Assembly: GCA_002069125.1 (NCBI GenBank)
Contig: MVZN01000002.1
Coordinates: 62,001 to 126,000, forward strand
DNA length: 64,000 bases
Reading direction: 5' to 3'
From: Spirochaetes bacterium ADurb.BinA120
Lineage (GTDB): Bacteria; Spirochaetota; UBA4802; UBA5368
In this document: piece by piece, positions 51,841-61,640 of the stretch
Numbering within the stretch: position 1 is the stretch's first letter
Layout: the number at the start of each line of letters is the position of its first letter
The notes under the pieces: generated by a model
Told to the model about the DNA's origin: nothing
Seen by the model: only the letters and a program-made list of their open reading frames with translations
The model's database searches: none
Made by a program: the position numbers and the translations under genes

Positions 51841-54369
51841 CTATCCGTCCAGGGTCTTTGCGATCTCTATCGTCCGATACGCCTCGAAGGTGTCGCCTTC
51901 CTTGATATCGTTGAAATTCACCAGGCCGAAGCCAAACTCCTGCCCGGTATCGACATCGGAAACGTCGTCCTTGAAGCGCTTGAGGGACTTAAGCTCGCCG
52001 TCGGAGATGACGACGCCGTCGCGGATGAGGCGAATCCTGTTTTTCCGATTCACCTTGCCCGCAAGCACGATGGCCCCGGCGATGGTTCCGAGGCGCGAGA
52101 TCTTGAATATCTGGCGCACCTCGCCGCTACCTACAACCTCTTCCCTGTATTCGGGGGAGAGCATCCCCTCCATGGCCGCGCGGATGGAGTCGGTCACCTC
52201 GAAGATTATATTGAAGAATTTGATCGAAACGCTCTCCTTCTCCGCCAGCTCCGATACCCTGGCCGCGGGGCGCACATGATAACCGATGATGACGGCATTC
52301 GAGGCCGATGCGAGCATTACATCCGACTCGTTGATGCCGCCGGTGCCGGCATGGATCACCTTGACCCTGACCTCGTCGGTGGAAAGCTTTTCGAGGGCCT
52401 CCTTAAGAGCCTGTACGGAGCCGTCAACATCGGCCTTTATCACCACACGAAGCTCCTGAACCTCCCCATCTCGAATCATCTCGTTGAGGTCTTCGAGCGT
52501 CACCTTGCGCACCTTCTTCGCCGTCTCCAGACGCCGGAGGTCGATTCGTTTCTGAGATATCTGCTTGGAATACTTTTCCGTTTCGACGACCTGAAACGGG
52601 TCGCCGGCGGAGGGAATGCCGGAAAGCCCCACGATCTCCACGGGGGTAGAGGGCCCAGCTTCCTGGACCGAAAGGCCCTGGTCGTTGAACATGGCCCGGA
52701 TCTTACCGGAATAGATGCCCACCACGAAGGGATCGCCCAGATGGAGCGTGCCGTTCTGCACCAGCGCCGTGGCTACCGGGCCCCTGCCGGGGTCCAGGCG
52801 CGATTCTATCACCACGCCCCGGCCTAAAAGCACGGGATTTGCGCCGAGTTCGAGCATCTCGGCCTGTATGAGAATCAGGTCGAGCAGATCCTCGATGTTC
52901 ATCATCTTCTTGGCGCTGACCTCGGCATAGAGGGTGGTTCCGCCCCACTCCTCGGGCGCCAGATCGTAATTGGACAGGTCCTGCTTGATGCGCATCACGT
53001 TGGTCTCGGGCAGATCGATCTTGTTGATCGCCACGATTATGGGAACGTGGGCGGCTTTTGCGTGATTTATGGCCTCCACGGTCTGGGGCATGACGCCGTC
53101 GTTTGCCGCCACGACCAGGATTACGATATCCGTAACGCTCGCCCCCCGGGCACGCATGGTCGTGAACGCCTCATGGCCCGGCGTGTCAAGAAACGTAACG
53201 AACTGGTCGCGGACCTTCACCGTATAGGCGCCTATGTGCTGCGTTATACCGCCGAATTCCCCGTCGACGACATTGGTTTTTCGGATTGCGTCGAGGAGCT
53301 TGGTCTTCCCATGGTCGACATGGCCCATTACGGTAACGATCGGCGGGCGCTTCCGGCGGTCTTCTGCGCGGTCCTCTTCCTCGCGCCTTATTACGGTCTC
53401 CTCGAACAGGGACACCACCCGCACGCTCGTACCGTATTCGGACGCCAGGATCTCCGCGGTCTCCGAGTCGATCACCTGGTTGATCGTGGCCATCATGCCG
53501 AGCTTCATCAACCGGGAGATAACCTCGCCCGCCTTTACATTGAGCTTTTTGGCGAGGTCGCCGACCGAGATGCTTTCGGTTATATCTATGTTCTTGGGCG
53601 ATACGGCAACGCGTTCATGCTCCTGTACGCCGCCGTGCGGACCGCCCTTCTTTTTTCTGGAAAAGATGTTTTTTTCGAAAGACTCCCTGCCCTTGTCTTT
53701 ATAGGCCCGTTTTTTGCTGTCCTTTTCCTTTTCCTTCTCCTTGGCCTTCTTCCTCTTTTCCTTCTCTTTGGCGGAGATCGCCTCGTCCTTCTTGTCGGGC
53801 GCCGCGCCTTCTCTGGATGGCGGCGCTCCCGGGCCGGGCCTTCGCTCGCCGAAGGGCCGTCCCTCCCTGGCGCCGGGAGCGGCCCCGGGGCCTCCCCGTC
53901 GGGCCCCATCCGTCCGCGGAGCGGGCCGGGAATCCGTCCGCCTTGCGCCCCCTGCGGCCGGGCGCTGATCGGAACGTCCCGCGGACGTTCTGGCGGCAGC
54001 GGGCTTTTCCTCGCGTGGCGGCCGGGCGGCGGGCTGTTCCTTGCGCTCCCGCTCCGTAGACGCGGAGGCCTCTTCCTCCTTCTCCTGTTTTTCCTTTATA
54101 AGCTCCCTGGAAACGGTCACCTTGCGTTTGAGTTTGATTTTGGAGCCGGGCCTTCCGGTGCGTTCGCTCTTTCGCTCCAGAAGCTCTCTGGCCGCCTTTG
54201 CGCGTTGCTCCTTTATCACCTCTATTTTTTTCTGTATCAGGAAGACATCCTTTTCGGAGAGTTCCGTGTCCATTCCGGCACAGCCGATCCCAAGGTCCTT
54301 GCATATCGTAAGGATGTCTTCTTCCGTTACATGATTGGCGGTTGCAATATCAATTGCTTTCATTTGCAC
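51841..54369 (-). CDS. infB: Translation initiation factor IF-2
   Basis: 842 residues. GTPase that places fMet-tRNA in the initiation complex. Residues 1-60 hold an IF2N-type segment; 60-260 are a highly charged Lys/Arg/Glu, Gly/Pro-rich disordered linker; the G domain has [20 protein letters not shown] and NKIDLPE; beta-barrel and C2 domains follow. The gap of 95 bases to nusA contains a GGCCGCGC/GCGCGGCC stem-loop at 54427-54448. Confidence 0.96.
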   Translation of the reverse strand: MQMKAIDIATANHVTEEDILTICKDLGIGCAGMDTELSEKDVFLIQKKIEVIKEQRAKAARELLERKSERTGRPGSKIKLKRKVTVSRELIKEKQEKEEEASASTERERKEQPAARPPREEKPAAARTSAGRSDQRPAAGGARRTDSRPAPRTDGARRGGPGAAPGAREGRPFGERRPGPGAPPSREGAAPDKKDEAISAKEKEKRKKAKEKEKEKDSKKRAYKDKGRESFEKNIFSRKKKGGPHGGVQEHERVAVSPKNIDITESISVGDLAKKLNVKAGEVISRLMKLGMMATINQVIDSETAEILASEYGTSVRVVSLFEETVIRREEEDRAEDRRKRPPIVTVMGHVDHGKTKLLDAIRKTNVVDGEFGGITQHIGAYTVKVRDQFVTFLDTPGHEAFTTMRARGASVTDIVILVVAANDGVMPQTVEAINHAKAAHVPIIVAINKIDLPETNVMRIKQDLSNYDLAPEEWGGTTLYAEVSAKKMMNIEDLLDLILIQAEMLELGANPVLLGRGVVIESRLDPGRGPVATALVQNGTLHLGDPFVVGIYSGKIRAMFNDQGLSVQEAGPSTPVEIVGLSGIPSAGDPFQVVETEKYSKQISQKRIDLRRLETAKKVRKVTLEDLNEMIRDGEVQELRVVIKADVDGSVQALKEALEKLSTDEVRVKVIHAGTGGINESDVMLASASNAVIIGYHVRPAARVSELAEKESVSIKFFNIIFEVTDSIRAAMEGMLSPEYREEVVGSGEVRQIFKISRLGTIAGAIVLAGKVNRKNRIRLIRDGVVISDGELKSLKRFKDDVSDVDTGQEFGFGLVNFNDIKEGDTFEAYRTIEIAKTLDG

Positions 54370-54426
54370 CTTGCTTCTACCTATATTATTTTCGGAAGAA
54401 CGCGGCCTCGTTCAATTCTCCGGCCT

Positions 54427-54448
54427 GGCCGCGCTTTGCCGCGCGGCC
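54427..54448 (-). promoter_or_regulatory. Stem-loop between nusA and infB
   Basis: A perfect 8-bp stem (GGCCGCGC 54427-54434 with GCGCGGCC 54441-54448) around a six-base loop sits in the nusA-infB gap. No T-run follows, so it is more likely an RNA processing or stability element than a terminator. Confidence 0.4.
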
Positions 54449-54464
54449 GCTTCTCCGCATCCGT

Positions 54465-55838
54465 TTAGTCGCCTTCCTCCGCAGCCTCCGCCCCGCCGGC
54501 TTCTTCCCCCGGCCCTTCCGCGGACTCTTCGGCGCCTTCCTCTTCCATCTCGTCCTCGAAATCGATCGATTCCGCGAGGATATCCATTATCTTCTTGGCG
54601 GTTTTCTCGCCGATTCCATCTATCTTCATGAGATCGTCGAACGAGGTCTCCACCAGGTCCTCGACCGAGAAGAGCCCTCCGGCCTCCAGGAGCTTGATGG
54701 TACGCGCGTCGAGTCCGGGCAATTCCTCGAGCGGCGTCTCCTCGACGTCCTTGCTTGCGAAGAGCTGCTCCACCATTGCCCTGGATTCGCTGGAGCTCAG
54801 GAACTCCCGATACTGCTCCTCGGTCTTAATATCTATGTCGAAGCCGCACAGCCTGGCCGACAGCCTGGCATTATGGCCCGCCTTTCCTATCGCGAGTTTG
54901 TACTGCTCCTTCTCGACCACGGCGATGACCCCGCCGCTCCTGGTATCGATCACCTCTTTCGCCCGCGCGGGCGTCAGCGCGTTGGCGGCCATGATCTTGC
55001 GGTCGTCCACCCATTCCACCACGTCTATCTTCTCGCCCTCCAGTTCGCGCACAATGGACTGAATTCTAATCCCCTTCATGCCCACGCACGCCCCGACAGC
55101 GTCCACATCATCACGCTCGCTTGCCACCGCCACCTTGGTGCGAAGTCCCGGCTCGCGGACGATGTTTACGATCTGCACCACTCCGTCGTACACCTCGGGG
55201 ATCTCCATCTCGAAAAGCTTCTGTATGAACTTGGTGTTGGCCCTGGAAAGCACGACCGACGGCCCCTTGGTGTTCTTTTGCACCGAGAGGACGAGGGCCT
55301 TTATACGCTCTCCGGTCTTGAAATGCTCGAGCGGCGACTGCTCCCGGGCCGGAAGGATGCCCTCGGTCTTGCCGAGATCGACGAAAATCGCGTCCTTCGT
55401 CTTGCGCTGGAGGTAGCCGTTGATGAGGTCCCCCTCCTTGTCCTTAAAATCGTTGTAAACAATGTTCTTTTCGGCTTCCTTTATCTTCTGTACTATGACC
55501 TGCTTCGCCGTCTGGGCGGCTATCCTGCCGAACGACTCGAGCGGGTTCTCCTCCACGTCCATCTCGTCGCCCAACCGGGCGTCCGGGTTGAACCTCCGGG
55601 CCTCGTCCACATGGACCTCCTCGGCACGGTTGCGCGGGGAGTTGACCACCATCTTTCTCGAAACGATTTTAACCGTGTTCCTGTCGCGGTCGAACACCAC
55701 CCGGACGTTGGTGTTCGAGCCATACTGCTTTTTATACGCTGAGATCATCGCCGACTCGACGATTTCCTCGATGGTTTCCCGCGTTATGCCCTTTTCATTG
55801 GCGATCTGGTGTAAGGCCTCGAAAAAATTATTGCTCAT
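54465..55838 (-). CDS. nusA: Transcription elongation/antitermination factor NusA
   Basis: 457 residues. N-terminal RNA-polymerase-binding domain, S1 (DGFINGYLQRKTKDAIF-type segment), two KH domains (CVGMKGIRIQSIVRELEGEKIDVV, IGKAGHNARLSARLCG) and a C-terminal helix-hairpin-helix segment (IDGIGEKTAKKIMDIL) with an acidic end. NusA pauses RNA polymerase, promotes intrinsic termination and takes part in antitermination; NusA is known to autoregulate the rimP-nusA-infB operon in E. coli. Confidence 0.96.
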   Translation of the reverse strand: MSNNFFEALHQIANEKGITRETIEEIVESAMISAYKKQYGSNTNVRVVFDRDRNTVKIVSRKMVVNSPRNRAEEVHVDEARRFNPDARLGDEMDVEENPLESFGRIAAQTAKQVIVQKIKEAEKNIVYNDFKDKEGDLINGYLQRKTKDAIFVDLGKTEGILPAREQSPLEHFKTGERIKALVLSVQKNTKGPSVVLSRANTKFIQKLFEMEIPEVYDGVVQIVNIVREPGLRTKVAVASERDDVDAVGACVGMKGIRIQSIVRELEGEKIDVVEWVDDRKIMAANALTPARAKEVIDTRSGGVIAVVEKEQYKLAIGKAGHNARLSARLCGFDIDIKTEEQYREFLSSSESRAMVEQLFASKDVEETPLEELPGLDARTIKLLEAGGLFSVEDLVETSFDDLMKIDGIGEKTAKKIMDILAESIDFEDEMEEEGAEESAEGPGEEAGGAEAAEEGD

Positions 55839-55889
55839 GTCATTGAACCTTCATCACGTTAATGATCCACCGTGCCGGCCGAGCGAAAT

Positions 55890-56339
55890 CTATAATTCCA
55901 GGTTCGCGCTCTTGATCGACTCAAAATCGACGGCAAGAACGTCGTCTCCGTCTCGAAGCGATATCGAGGCGCCATCCACGCCCTCAATTTTGCCCTTCAC
56001 GACACGCTGCGCATCGCCATCGCGAAAAATGACCTTTGCGCTCGATCCTCTGAAGCGCCTGAACTCCTCCACGCTTCGAAGCCGCCTGCGCAGGCCCGGG
56101 GATGAGACCTCCAGGGAATACTCGGGGAGAATTCCAGCTTCGTCGAGGCGCCGGGAAAGCTCCCTGCTGAAGGCCTCACAGTCCGAGTGGGATATGGGCG
56201 TATGCCCGTCGATTCTGACGACCACGCTGGAGTTCCTGCCTTTAAACAGCAGGTTGGCCTCGTAAATCAAATATCCCAGATCGCCGGCGACGGCCATTAC
56301 CGTCTCCATTACCCGTTCCCTGACCGCTGGATTGCTCAT
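55890..56339 (-). CDS. rimP: Ribosome maturation factor RimP
   Basis: 149 residues from the ATG at 56339, matching the family's usual 150. A longer reading to 56411 would pass through the terminator at 56362-56389 and is rejected; a GTG at 56376 inside the terminator stem, behind AAGGAG, is an alternative. Core features: GDLGYLIYEANLLF, VVVRIDG, SLEVSSPGLRRRLRSVEEFRRF and a C-terminal Sm-like domain. It helps 30S assembly. GGAG immediately ahead of the ATG is unusually close. Confidence 0.9.
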   Translation of the reverse strand: MSNPAVRERVMETVMAVAGDLGYLIYEANLLFKGRNSSVVVRIDGHTPISHSDCEAFSRELSRRLDEAGILPEYSLEVSSPGLRRRLRSVEEFRRFRGSSAKVIFRDGDAQRVVKGKIEGVDGASISLRDGDDVLAVDFESIKSANLEL

Positions 56340-56361
56340 CTCCGGACCGCTGTGTACATTG

Positions 56362-56389
56362 AAAAAAGAGAGTGGTTTGACCACTCTCT
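56362..56389 (-). terminator. Intrinsic terminator in rimP-nusA-infB leader
   Basis: On the minus strand AGAGAGTGGT (56389-56380) pairs with ACCACTCTCT (56376-56367) around a three-base loop and is followed by six Ts (56367-56362). It lies 22 bases before the rimP ATG and 120 bases after the stop of the desulfhydrase gene. It is either that gene's terminator, or an attenuator of the rimP operon, or both. Confidence 0.75.
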
Positions 56390-56507
56390 CCTTATCCGCA
56401 GGCAGACGCAAAGAAAAAGGGAAAAGACAACTTCGATAACATAGTCCAAAATGTTACTATTAATTTCAAGTTTTTTTTAATCCCGACAGCCATGTGACGG
56501 ACGCCCG

Positions 56508-57623
56508 TCAATCATGGCATACGGGCACCGGCACCTCCGGCATCTCGAAGAAACGGTGGAACTCCGCCGGCAGATCGTGATAATCCACGGACGCGGCCTC
56601 CCGCGACAGGTCCGCCGAGTTGTATGTGTGCCAGTAAAGCACGACCTCGTCGCGGGTCCTGCTCTGCCGCACCATGTCGACCACCGCCGCGAATGTCTTT
56701 CCGGTATACGTGGGCTCCAGATCGAGTCCCTCTTTTATCTTCATGATATCGATGGCCTCGCAGCAGGCGGCCGTCGGACAGCCGTATCCGTCTCCGAAAT
56801 AATCGTCCAGCACCTCGGGCGCCTCGACGCTTACCGCGGGGACCCCGGAGTCGGCCCTCCTGAGAAAGCGAAGCGTCTGCGCCATGAGATTCGATACGGC
56901 GCCGGGGGTAGACGCGGGAATGGGGCCCAGGTATGGCGCCGTAACCCGCACGCCAGTCACCCTGGCGCGAAGCCCGGCCAGGCGCACACCGAGCGCAAGC
57001 CCCGCCAGGGTCCCGTTGGAACCGAGCGGGCAGACGATGAGCGTGGGTTCGGGCATAAGCCCCTCTTCCACCTGTCGCCGGAGCTCGAACGCCGCGTTGA
57101 CGAACCCGACGGTGCCGTAAACGTCGGAGCCCCCGGCAAATACGTAATGGGCCGCGGGATGGAACAGGCGGTGTGTCAGGAAATAGGCGAGCACGGTTTT
57201 CGGAAGCGAACCGGTAAAGATGGTCCGGGCGCCAAAATAACGGTACAGGAGAAGATTGCGTTTAACATAGCTCGTAACGGGCTGCTCGAAAAGCAGCAGC
57301 GTGCATTTTATCCCGAGCTTTTTGCAGTAGATTGCCGTTGCCAGCCCGTGATTGGTGCCGATGCCCCCGATGGTCACGACATCCCGCTTCCCCAGCCTTT
57401 TGGCCTCGCCCAGGATGAATTCGAGCTTGCGGACCTTGTTGCCGCCGTATGCCGCCGCGCTCAGATCGTCGCGCTTTACCCACAGGTTGTCGCAGTCGAG
57501 GCATTCAAGCTTTCGTACGGGCGTGGGGAATGCCCCCAGCGGAATACGGGGAAGCCGCTCACCAAGGCCCGGATATTCCCGAAAGATCGGCAGTGTTTGA
57601 TCGGTATTATTCACTCCAGTCAC
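56508..57623 (-). CDS. PLP-dependent D-cysteine desulfhydrase / ACC deaminase family enzyme
   Basis: 371 residues, type-II fold. The PLP lysine is in AYGGNKVRKLE; GGIGTNHGLA and PLGSNGTLAG follow, then ATYTGKTF-type end (EPTYTGKTFAAVVDM). The family includes D-cysteine desulfhydrase and ACC deaminase; the two cannot be told apart here. The GTG start lies inside the end of the permease gene (17-base overlap), implying uptake and breakdown of one amino acid. Confidence 0.88.
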   Translation of the reverse strand: MTGVNNTDQTLPIFREYPGLGERLPRIPLGAFPTPVRKLECLDCDNLWVKRDDLSAAAYGGNKVRKLEFILGEAKRLGKRDVVTIGGIGTNHGLATAIYCKKLGIKCTLLLFEQPVTSYVKRNLLLYRYFGARTIFTGSLPKTVLAYFLTHRLFHPAAHYVFAGGSDVYGTVGFVNAAFELRRQVEEGLMPEPTLIVCPLGSNGTLAGLALGVRLAGLRARVTGVRVTAPYLGPIPASTPGAVSNLMAQTLRFLRRADSGVPAVSVEAPEVLDDYFGDGYGCPTAACCEAIDIMKIKEGLDLEPTYTGKTFAAVVDMVRQSRTRDEVVLYWHTYNSADLSREAASVDYHDLPAEFHRFFEMPEVPVPVCHD

Positions 57624-58965
57624 TCCTCCCTTTTATAAGCGACAGGTCAACACCCTCTTTAAGAAGAAGGTGTTTCCTGATGCAATAATACGCAATCCCC
57701 GAAAGGATAAAAACGCCGAAAAGCCCCATCCTTACCGGGCTTTTAAGATCGGCCAGTATAACGGCGCTGAAAAACGCTATCATGAGAAAGCCCACTATGG
57801 GACAAAACCACAGAAAAAATCCCTTCAGCTTGAAATGGGACCGCTCGTAGCGCTCGGGATAAAGGCGGGGCAGCCTTAGAGACGCAACGAGCACGGGGAC
57901 AAAGATAATCATCCCCCCCAGGGCGGAGTACGAAGCGAGCGTCTCGAGGGGGAGCCCCGACAGCACCCCCAGCACCGAAAAGACATAAATTATGGTGAGG
58001 AGGACATGAGGGGTGCCGAAACGCGAGTTGAGCGCCCCGAGCCATCCGGGAAGAATGCGATCGCCTACGACCACAAGCAGGGATTTGGTTCCCACGATAA
58101 AAAGCGCGTTCAGAGTGGTCAAAAGCGCGAGTACCGCTCCTCCGACGATAAAGAAAAGGCGCCCTCCCTTGCCGGCGCAGGCCCCGCACACCTCCGACAT
58201 CGGGTCCTTGCAGGCGAGAAGCGCATCCACCGGGGCCGCGCCGACCGTGGCAAGCGCCACGGATATATACAGGAGCGCCACAACCGGGAAGCATATCAAA
58301 AAGGCCCGGGGAATGACCTTGCCCGGTTCGTTTATCTCGTCCCCGAGCTCGATGATCCCATTGGAGCCCAGGTAGGTGAAGGTGAGAAGCGCGACCCCGA
58401 GCAGAATGGCCCCGGCCCCCCGGTCGAACATCCCCTTCAAATATTCCGGATTGAAGGCCGTGGCCCCCGTCGCCGAATAAAAGACAAGCGCGCCTATAAG
58501 AACGATCACCATCAGCCCCTGGGCCCACGCCGCCGGCTTGACGCCCAGGATATTGATCACATAAAAAACCGTTAGGATCAGTATGGCGACCAGCTCCGGG
58601 GAAAGGGTGACACCCATAGAGCCGAGGTAATGGGCACAGCTCAGGGCATACAGCGGAATCTGACCGAAAAAGGAGGCGAGGATATAGACCCAGATGCCTA
58701 CAAAGGCGAGGGCCGGTGACACCATGCGACTCGGGTACTTGTAATTCGCCCCGGTCGCCGGTATCGCGGAGCCCAGCATGGCCAGCGGCAGCATGCTGAT
58801 GAAAACCGGAATCACGGCCAGCGCAAAGGCGAGCGGCAGCGCGGCCCCGGCTATTTTTAAAACCATCCCGGTAAAAACGAAGATACCGCCTCCGATCGTG
58901 CACCCTATGGCTATAAAGGCCACCTCGGGAAGCCCGAGCACGCGTTTTAGTCCGCTGACAGCCAT
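57607..58965 (-). CDS. APC-family amino-acid permease
   Basis: 452 residues, about twelve membrane helices. The N-terminal GCTIGGGIFVFTG is the APC-superfamily substrate-binding motif. GGAGGAGG precedes the ATG. It probably imports an amino acid for the following desulfhydrase/deaminase. Confidence 0.9.
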   Translation of the reverse strand: MAVSGLKRVLGLPEVAFIAIGCTIGGGIFVFTGMVLKIAGAALPLAFALAVIPVFISMLPLAMLGSAIPATGANYKYPSRMVSPALAFVGIWVYILASFFGQIPLYALSCAHYLGSMGVTLSPELVAILILTVFYVINILGVKPAAWAQGLMVIVLIGALVFYSATGATAFNPEYLKGMFDRGAGAILLGVALLTFTYLGSNGIIELGDEINEPGKVIPRAFLICFPVVALLYISVALATVGAAPVDALLACKDPMSEVCGACAGKGGRLFFIVGGAVLALLTTLNALFIVGTKSLLVVVGDRILPGWLGALNSRFGTPHVLLTIIYVFSVLGVLSGLPLETLASYSALGGMIIFVPVLVASLRLPRLYPERYERSHFKLKGFFLWFCPIVGFLMIAFFSAVILADLKSPVRMGLFGVFILSGIAYYCIRKHLLLKEGVDLSLIKGRSDWSE

Positions 58966-59005
58966 CGCCTCCTCCTCATGTGCTTAAAGTGATTACGCCA
59001 GGGCC

Positions 59006-60988
59006 TCATTCTCCGAAAAGCTCGTAACGGGCAAGGCGCCTCGCATGGCTCGTAGGCGCATCCGATTCCAGGCTGTTCCTGAAATAATCGACCGCCTTGC
59101 CCTTCCCGCCCGCAATCGTTTTTCGCCTCAAGCCCAAATAATAATAGGCCTCCGCGCGCCGCGCGCCGGCCAGTCCCGGCTCCCTGGCCTCGGCCGCCCT
59201 GCGAAATAACTCCCTCTCGGAGACAAGCCCGAGGAAGGAACGGATAAGGGTCTCCGGCCAGCCGGCGGACCTGCCGGCGTAGCGGGCGCGCTCCTCCCTT
59301 ATATACGCGGCCGCTCTCTCCCCGGAAACCGCCAGGCGCCAGATGCGGGAATAGGCATTGCGAGGATCAATCGCTATTGAGCTGTTGAAATCCGCAAGCG
59401 AACCCTTTCTGTCCCCTGCGAGATATCGTACGATTCCCCTGTTATGAAAGGCCATTCCATCCGACGGGTCTAGCCGAAGCGCGCCGCTGAAATCCGCGTT
59501 CGCCGCGGTAAAATCCCCTTTGTAAAAAAACGCCACACCCCGGTTTGCCAGAGCCCTTGCGTATCCATCCCGTATCTCGATGGCGCGGTTGTAGTCGCGT
59601 ATCGCCTCGTCCAGCTCCCCGGACGCAAGGCGGGCGCTTCCGCGGTTGTTAAACGATTCGGGATCGGTGTTATCGAGCTCGATCGCGTGTGAGAAGTCCT
59701 CAATGGCAAGCGCATAAAGGCCCCTTCCATATCGCACCACGCCCCTGTTGTAAAAATGTACAGGGCTTTCGGGCTCAAGCTCCATCCCGCGCGAAAAATC
59801 CTCTTCGGCCTTTGCAAAATCCCCCTTCCGCGCATGGAGGCGACCGCGCTCCATATAGGCGTAGCCTGCCGACTGGTCCCGGCGCAGGGCCTTCGATAGC
59901 TCCTCGATGGCCGATTCCGTCTTCCCCTTTCGCCCCAGCTCGACGCCTCGATCATAATGGAGCGAGGCCTTGCGGCGGTCACGCGCCGCCACGGAACCTC
60001 CCGATTTCACGATTGCGTCCCCTTCGGCGTTCACTTCCCTTCGGGCGGCCTCGCGGCGCCCTTTTCCCTCAGGCGCACGCTTCCCAACGCCCGACTCGCC
60101 CCCGAGAACGATCGGTTTGCCCGCAAGCGCCAGCGCGCGGTTTCTGCCGATCCCCCTGTCCCCGGGCTCGAGCCTTAACGCCTCGCCGTAATCCCTCGCG
60201 GCGTTCTCGTAATGCCCTGCAAGATGATTCGCGATACCCCTGTTTCTCAGCGCCGCCGCGTATTTCGGATCAAGCTCGATGGCACGGGAGAAATCGGCAA
60301 GGGCGCTTTCCGGTCGGTTCATCCGCACAAACGCGCTCCCCCGATTGTTGTAAAACACCGGGTCTGCGGGATCGATCTCCATGGCCCTGCGGTAGTCGTT
60401 TAGGGCCGCGTCGAACTCGCCGACGGCGGCGTGCGCAATTCCTCGGTTGTTGTAGGCCTTAGCGTAGCGCGCCGACAGTGAGATCGCCCTGGTGTAATCG
60501 GCAATGGAGGCGCGATATTCGCCCCCGGCCGCCCGTGCGTTTCCGAGGTTGTAATGGGCCTCGTAGAAGGCCGGCGCGGCGGCGATTGCCCGGTTATAAT
60601 CCGAGAGCGCCCCCTGTCTGTCGCCCGAATTCCACCGGAGGATGGCCCTGTTGTTGTACGCCTTGGCGAAATGGTCGTCAAGCTCTATGGCCATGTTATA
60701 ATCCGCCAGAGCCTTCGCGGATGCCCCCATCCTGGCATGTGCCGTTCCCCTGTTGAAATACGCCCTGGAGAGGGCGAATTCTCCATCCCCTTTACTCCAC
60801 GCGTCAATGGCCGAGGTCCACAGACGAATCCTCTCCTCCGCCACCTGCGCGCCGGAGGCCAGGCTGCTGAGCGCGAAAAACTCACTCTGCGCCGGAAGCG
60901 GCCGGATCACCACCCCCGCCAAAAGCGCTGCTATCGAAATCAGCCGGGCGATACGCCCGATCAGTGCGGTCGTGCCCTCAGAACACAT
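59006..60988 (-). CDS. TPR-repeat exported protein
   Basis: 660 residues. A hydrophobic N-terminal segment (about 13-35, LIGRIARLISIAALLAG) is a likely signal or anchor. From about 60 to 300 and again from 350 to 560 there are many TPR units with the consensus NRGxAxxxxGxxxxAxxDYxRAIELDP; the two blocks are split by an Arg/Glu-rich disordered linker (about 305-345). The C-terminal 80 residues are not TPR. The start codon has no clear ribosome site. Function unknown; a scaffold is likely. Confidence 0.75.
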   Translation of the reverse strand: MCSEGTTALIGRIARLISIAALLAGVVIRPLPAQSEFFALSSLASGAQVAEERIRLWTSAIDAWSKGDGEFALSRAYFNRGTAHARMGASAKALADYNMAIELDDHFAKAYNNRAILRWNSGDRQGALSDYNRAIAAAPAFYEAHYNLGNARAAGGEYRASIADYTRAISLSARYAKAYNNRGIAHAAVGEFDAALNDYRRAMEIDPADPVFYNNRGSAFVRMNRPESALADFSRAIELDPKYAAALRNRGIANHLAGHYENAARDYGEALRLEPGDRGIGRNRALALAGKPIVLGGESGVGKRAPEGKGRREAARREVNAEGDAIVKSGGSVAARDRRKASLHYDRGVELGRKGKTESAIEELSKALRRDQSAGYAYMERGRLHARKGDFAKAEEDFSRGMELEPESPVHFYNRGVVRYGRGLYALAIEDFSHAIELDNTDPESFNNRGSARLASGELDEAIRDYNRAIEIRDGYARALANRGVAFFYKGDFTAANADFSGALRLDPSDGMAFHNRGIVRYLAGDRKGSLADFNSSIAIDPRNAYSRIWRLAVSGERAAAYIREERARYAGRSAGWPETLIRSFLGLVSERELFRRAAEAREPGLAGARRAEAYYYLGLRRKTIAGGKGKAVDYFRNSLESDAPTSHARRLARYELFGE

Positions 60989-61640
60989 GGCGGAACCGGC
61001 ACGGTAGCGCGAGATGTGCCTCGACCCGCACGCAAAGCATACTCAGCCAACAAGGGTCGGCCTGGGCCGGGCAGCGGCTGGAGGCATGGCCCGTCTTGAT
61101 GTCCGGAGCTCGCGTCTCCCGACATGAAATTGCCCCCGCCACGGGGCGGTGTTGTCTAAAGATTTCAATACGCCGCTCGATCATGCCGCGGAATATCGCC
61201 TTGCGTGCGGAAAGGGAAGGCGCAGGGCCGCGACGGATCCGGCAACCGCAGGCGCGGAGAGAAAATGAGCAAGTCCACACATGCGCCCCCTGCCGTAGAG
61301 TAATTTCCCGATGCGTGTATGGAATTATGCGCCAATCGCCGCGAACAGCGCAAGTACTAAACATACCTAGCCCCCGAAAACCGGAACAAAAGGGCTTTCT
61401 TCGCTCTCCCGGGGCCCGGCGCGCGATAATCGAGAATAATCGTTTTCTTCAATGTGTACAATATTTCGCTTGCAATAATCATCAAATAATAATATACGTA
61501 TTATAATATACATACGATATGTGGCGATGGGTTATATTGTGACCTCCCAGGCTCGGCATGCGCCCTGACCTCCCTGGTCCCGATCGTCGTCACCCATCCC
61601 GCTTATCGGTTAAGCATGTACGGCAAAAGGAGGCAGCATC
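60989..61640. other. 652-base intergenic region with AT-rich pocket
   Basis: Divergent TPR and acyl-CoA-synthetase genes flank it. No credible gene is seen on either strand. The last third (about 61430-61530) is strongly AT-rich against the GC-rich surround and holds the promoter at 61470-61498. An ATACGTAT core palindrome lies near 61494-61501. Confidence 0.6.
61470..61498 (+). promoter_or_regulatory. Candidate promoter for the acyl-CoA synthetase gene
   Basis: TTGCAA (61470-61475) and TATACG (61493-61498) are 17 bases apart in the AT-rich pocket. The transcript would have a leader of about 140 bases before the ATG at 61641. Confidence 0.4.

Noticed and set aside
53047-54468. 473-codon open frame antisense to infB
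   Set aside because: Lies opposite the IF-2 coding sequence; low-complexity Leu/Phe/Gly content from the reverse of the charged linker.
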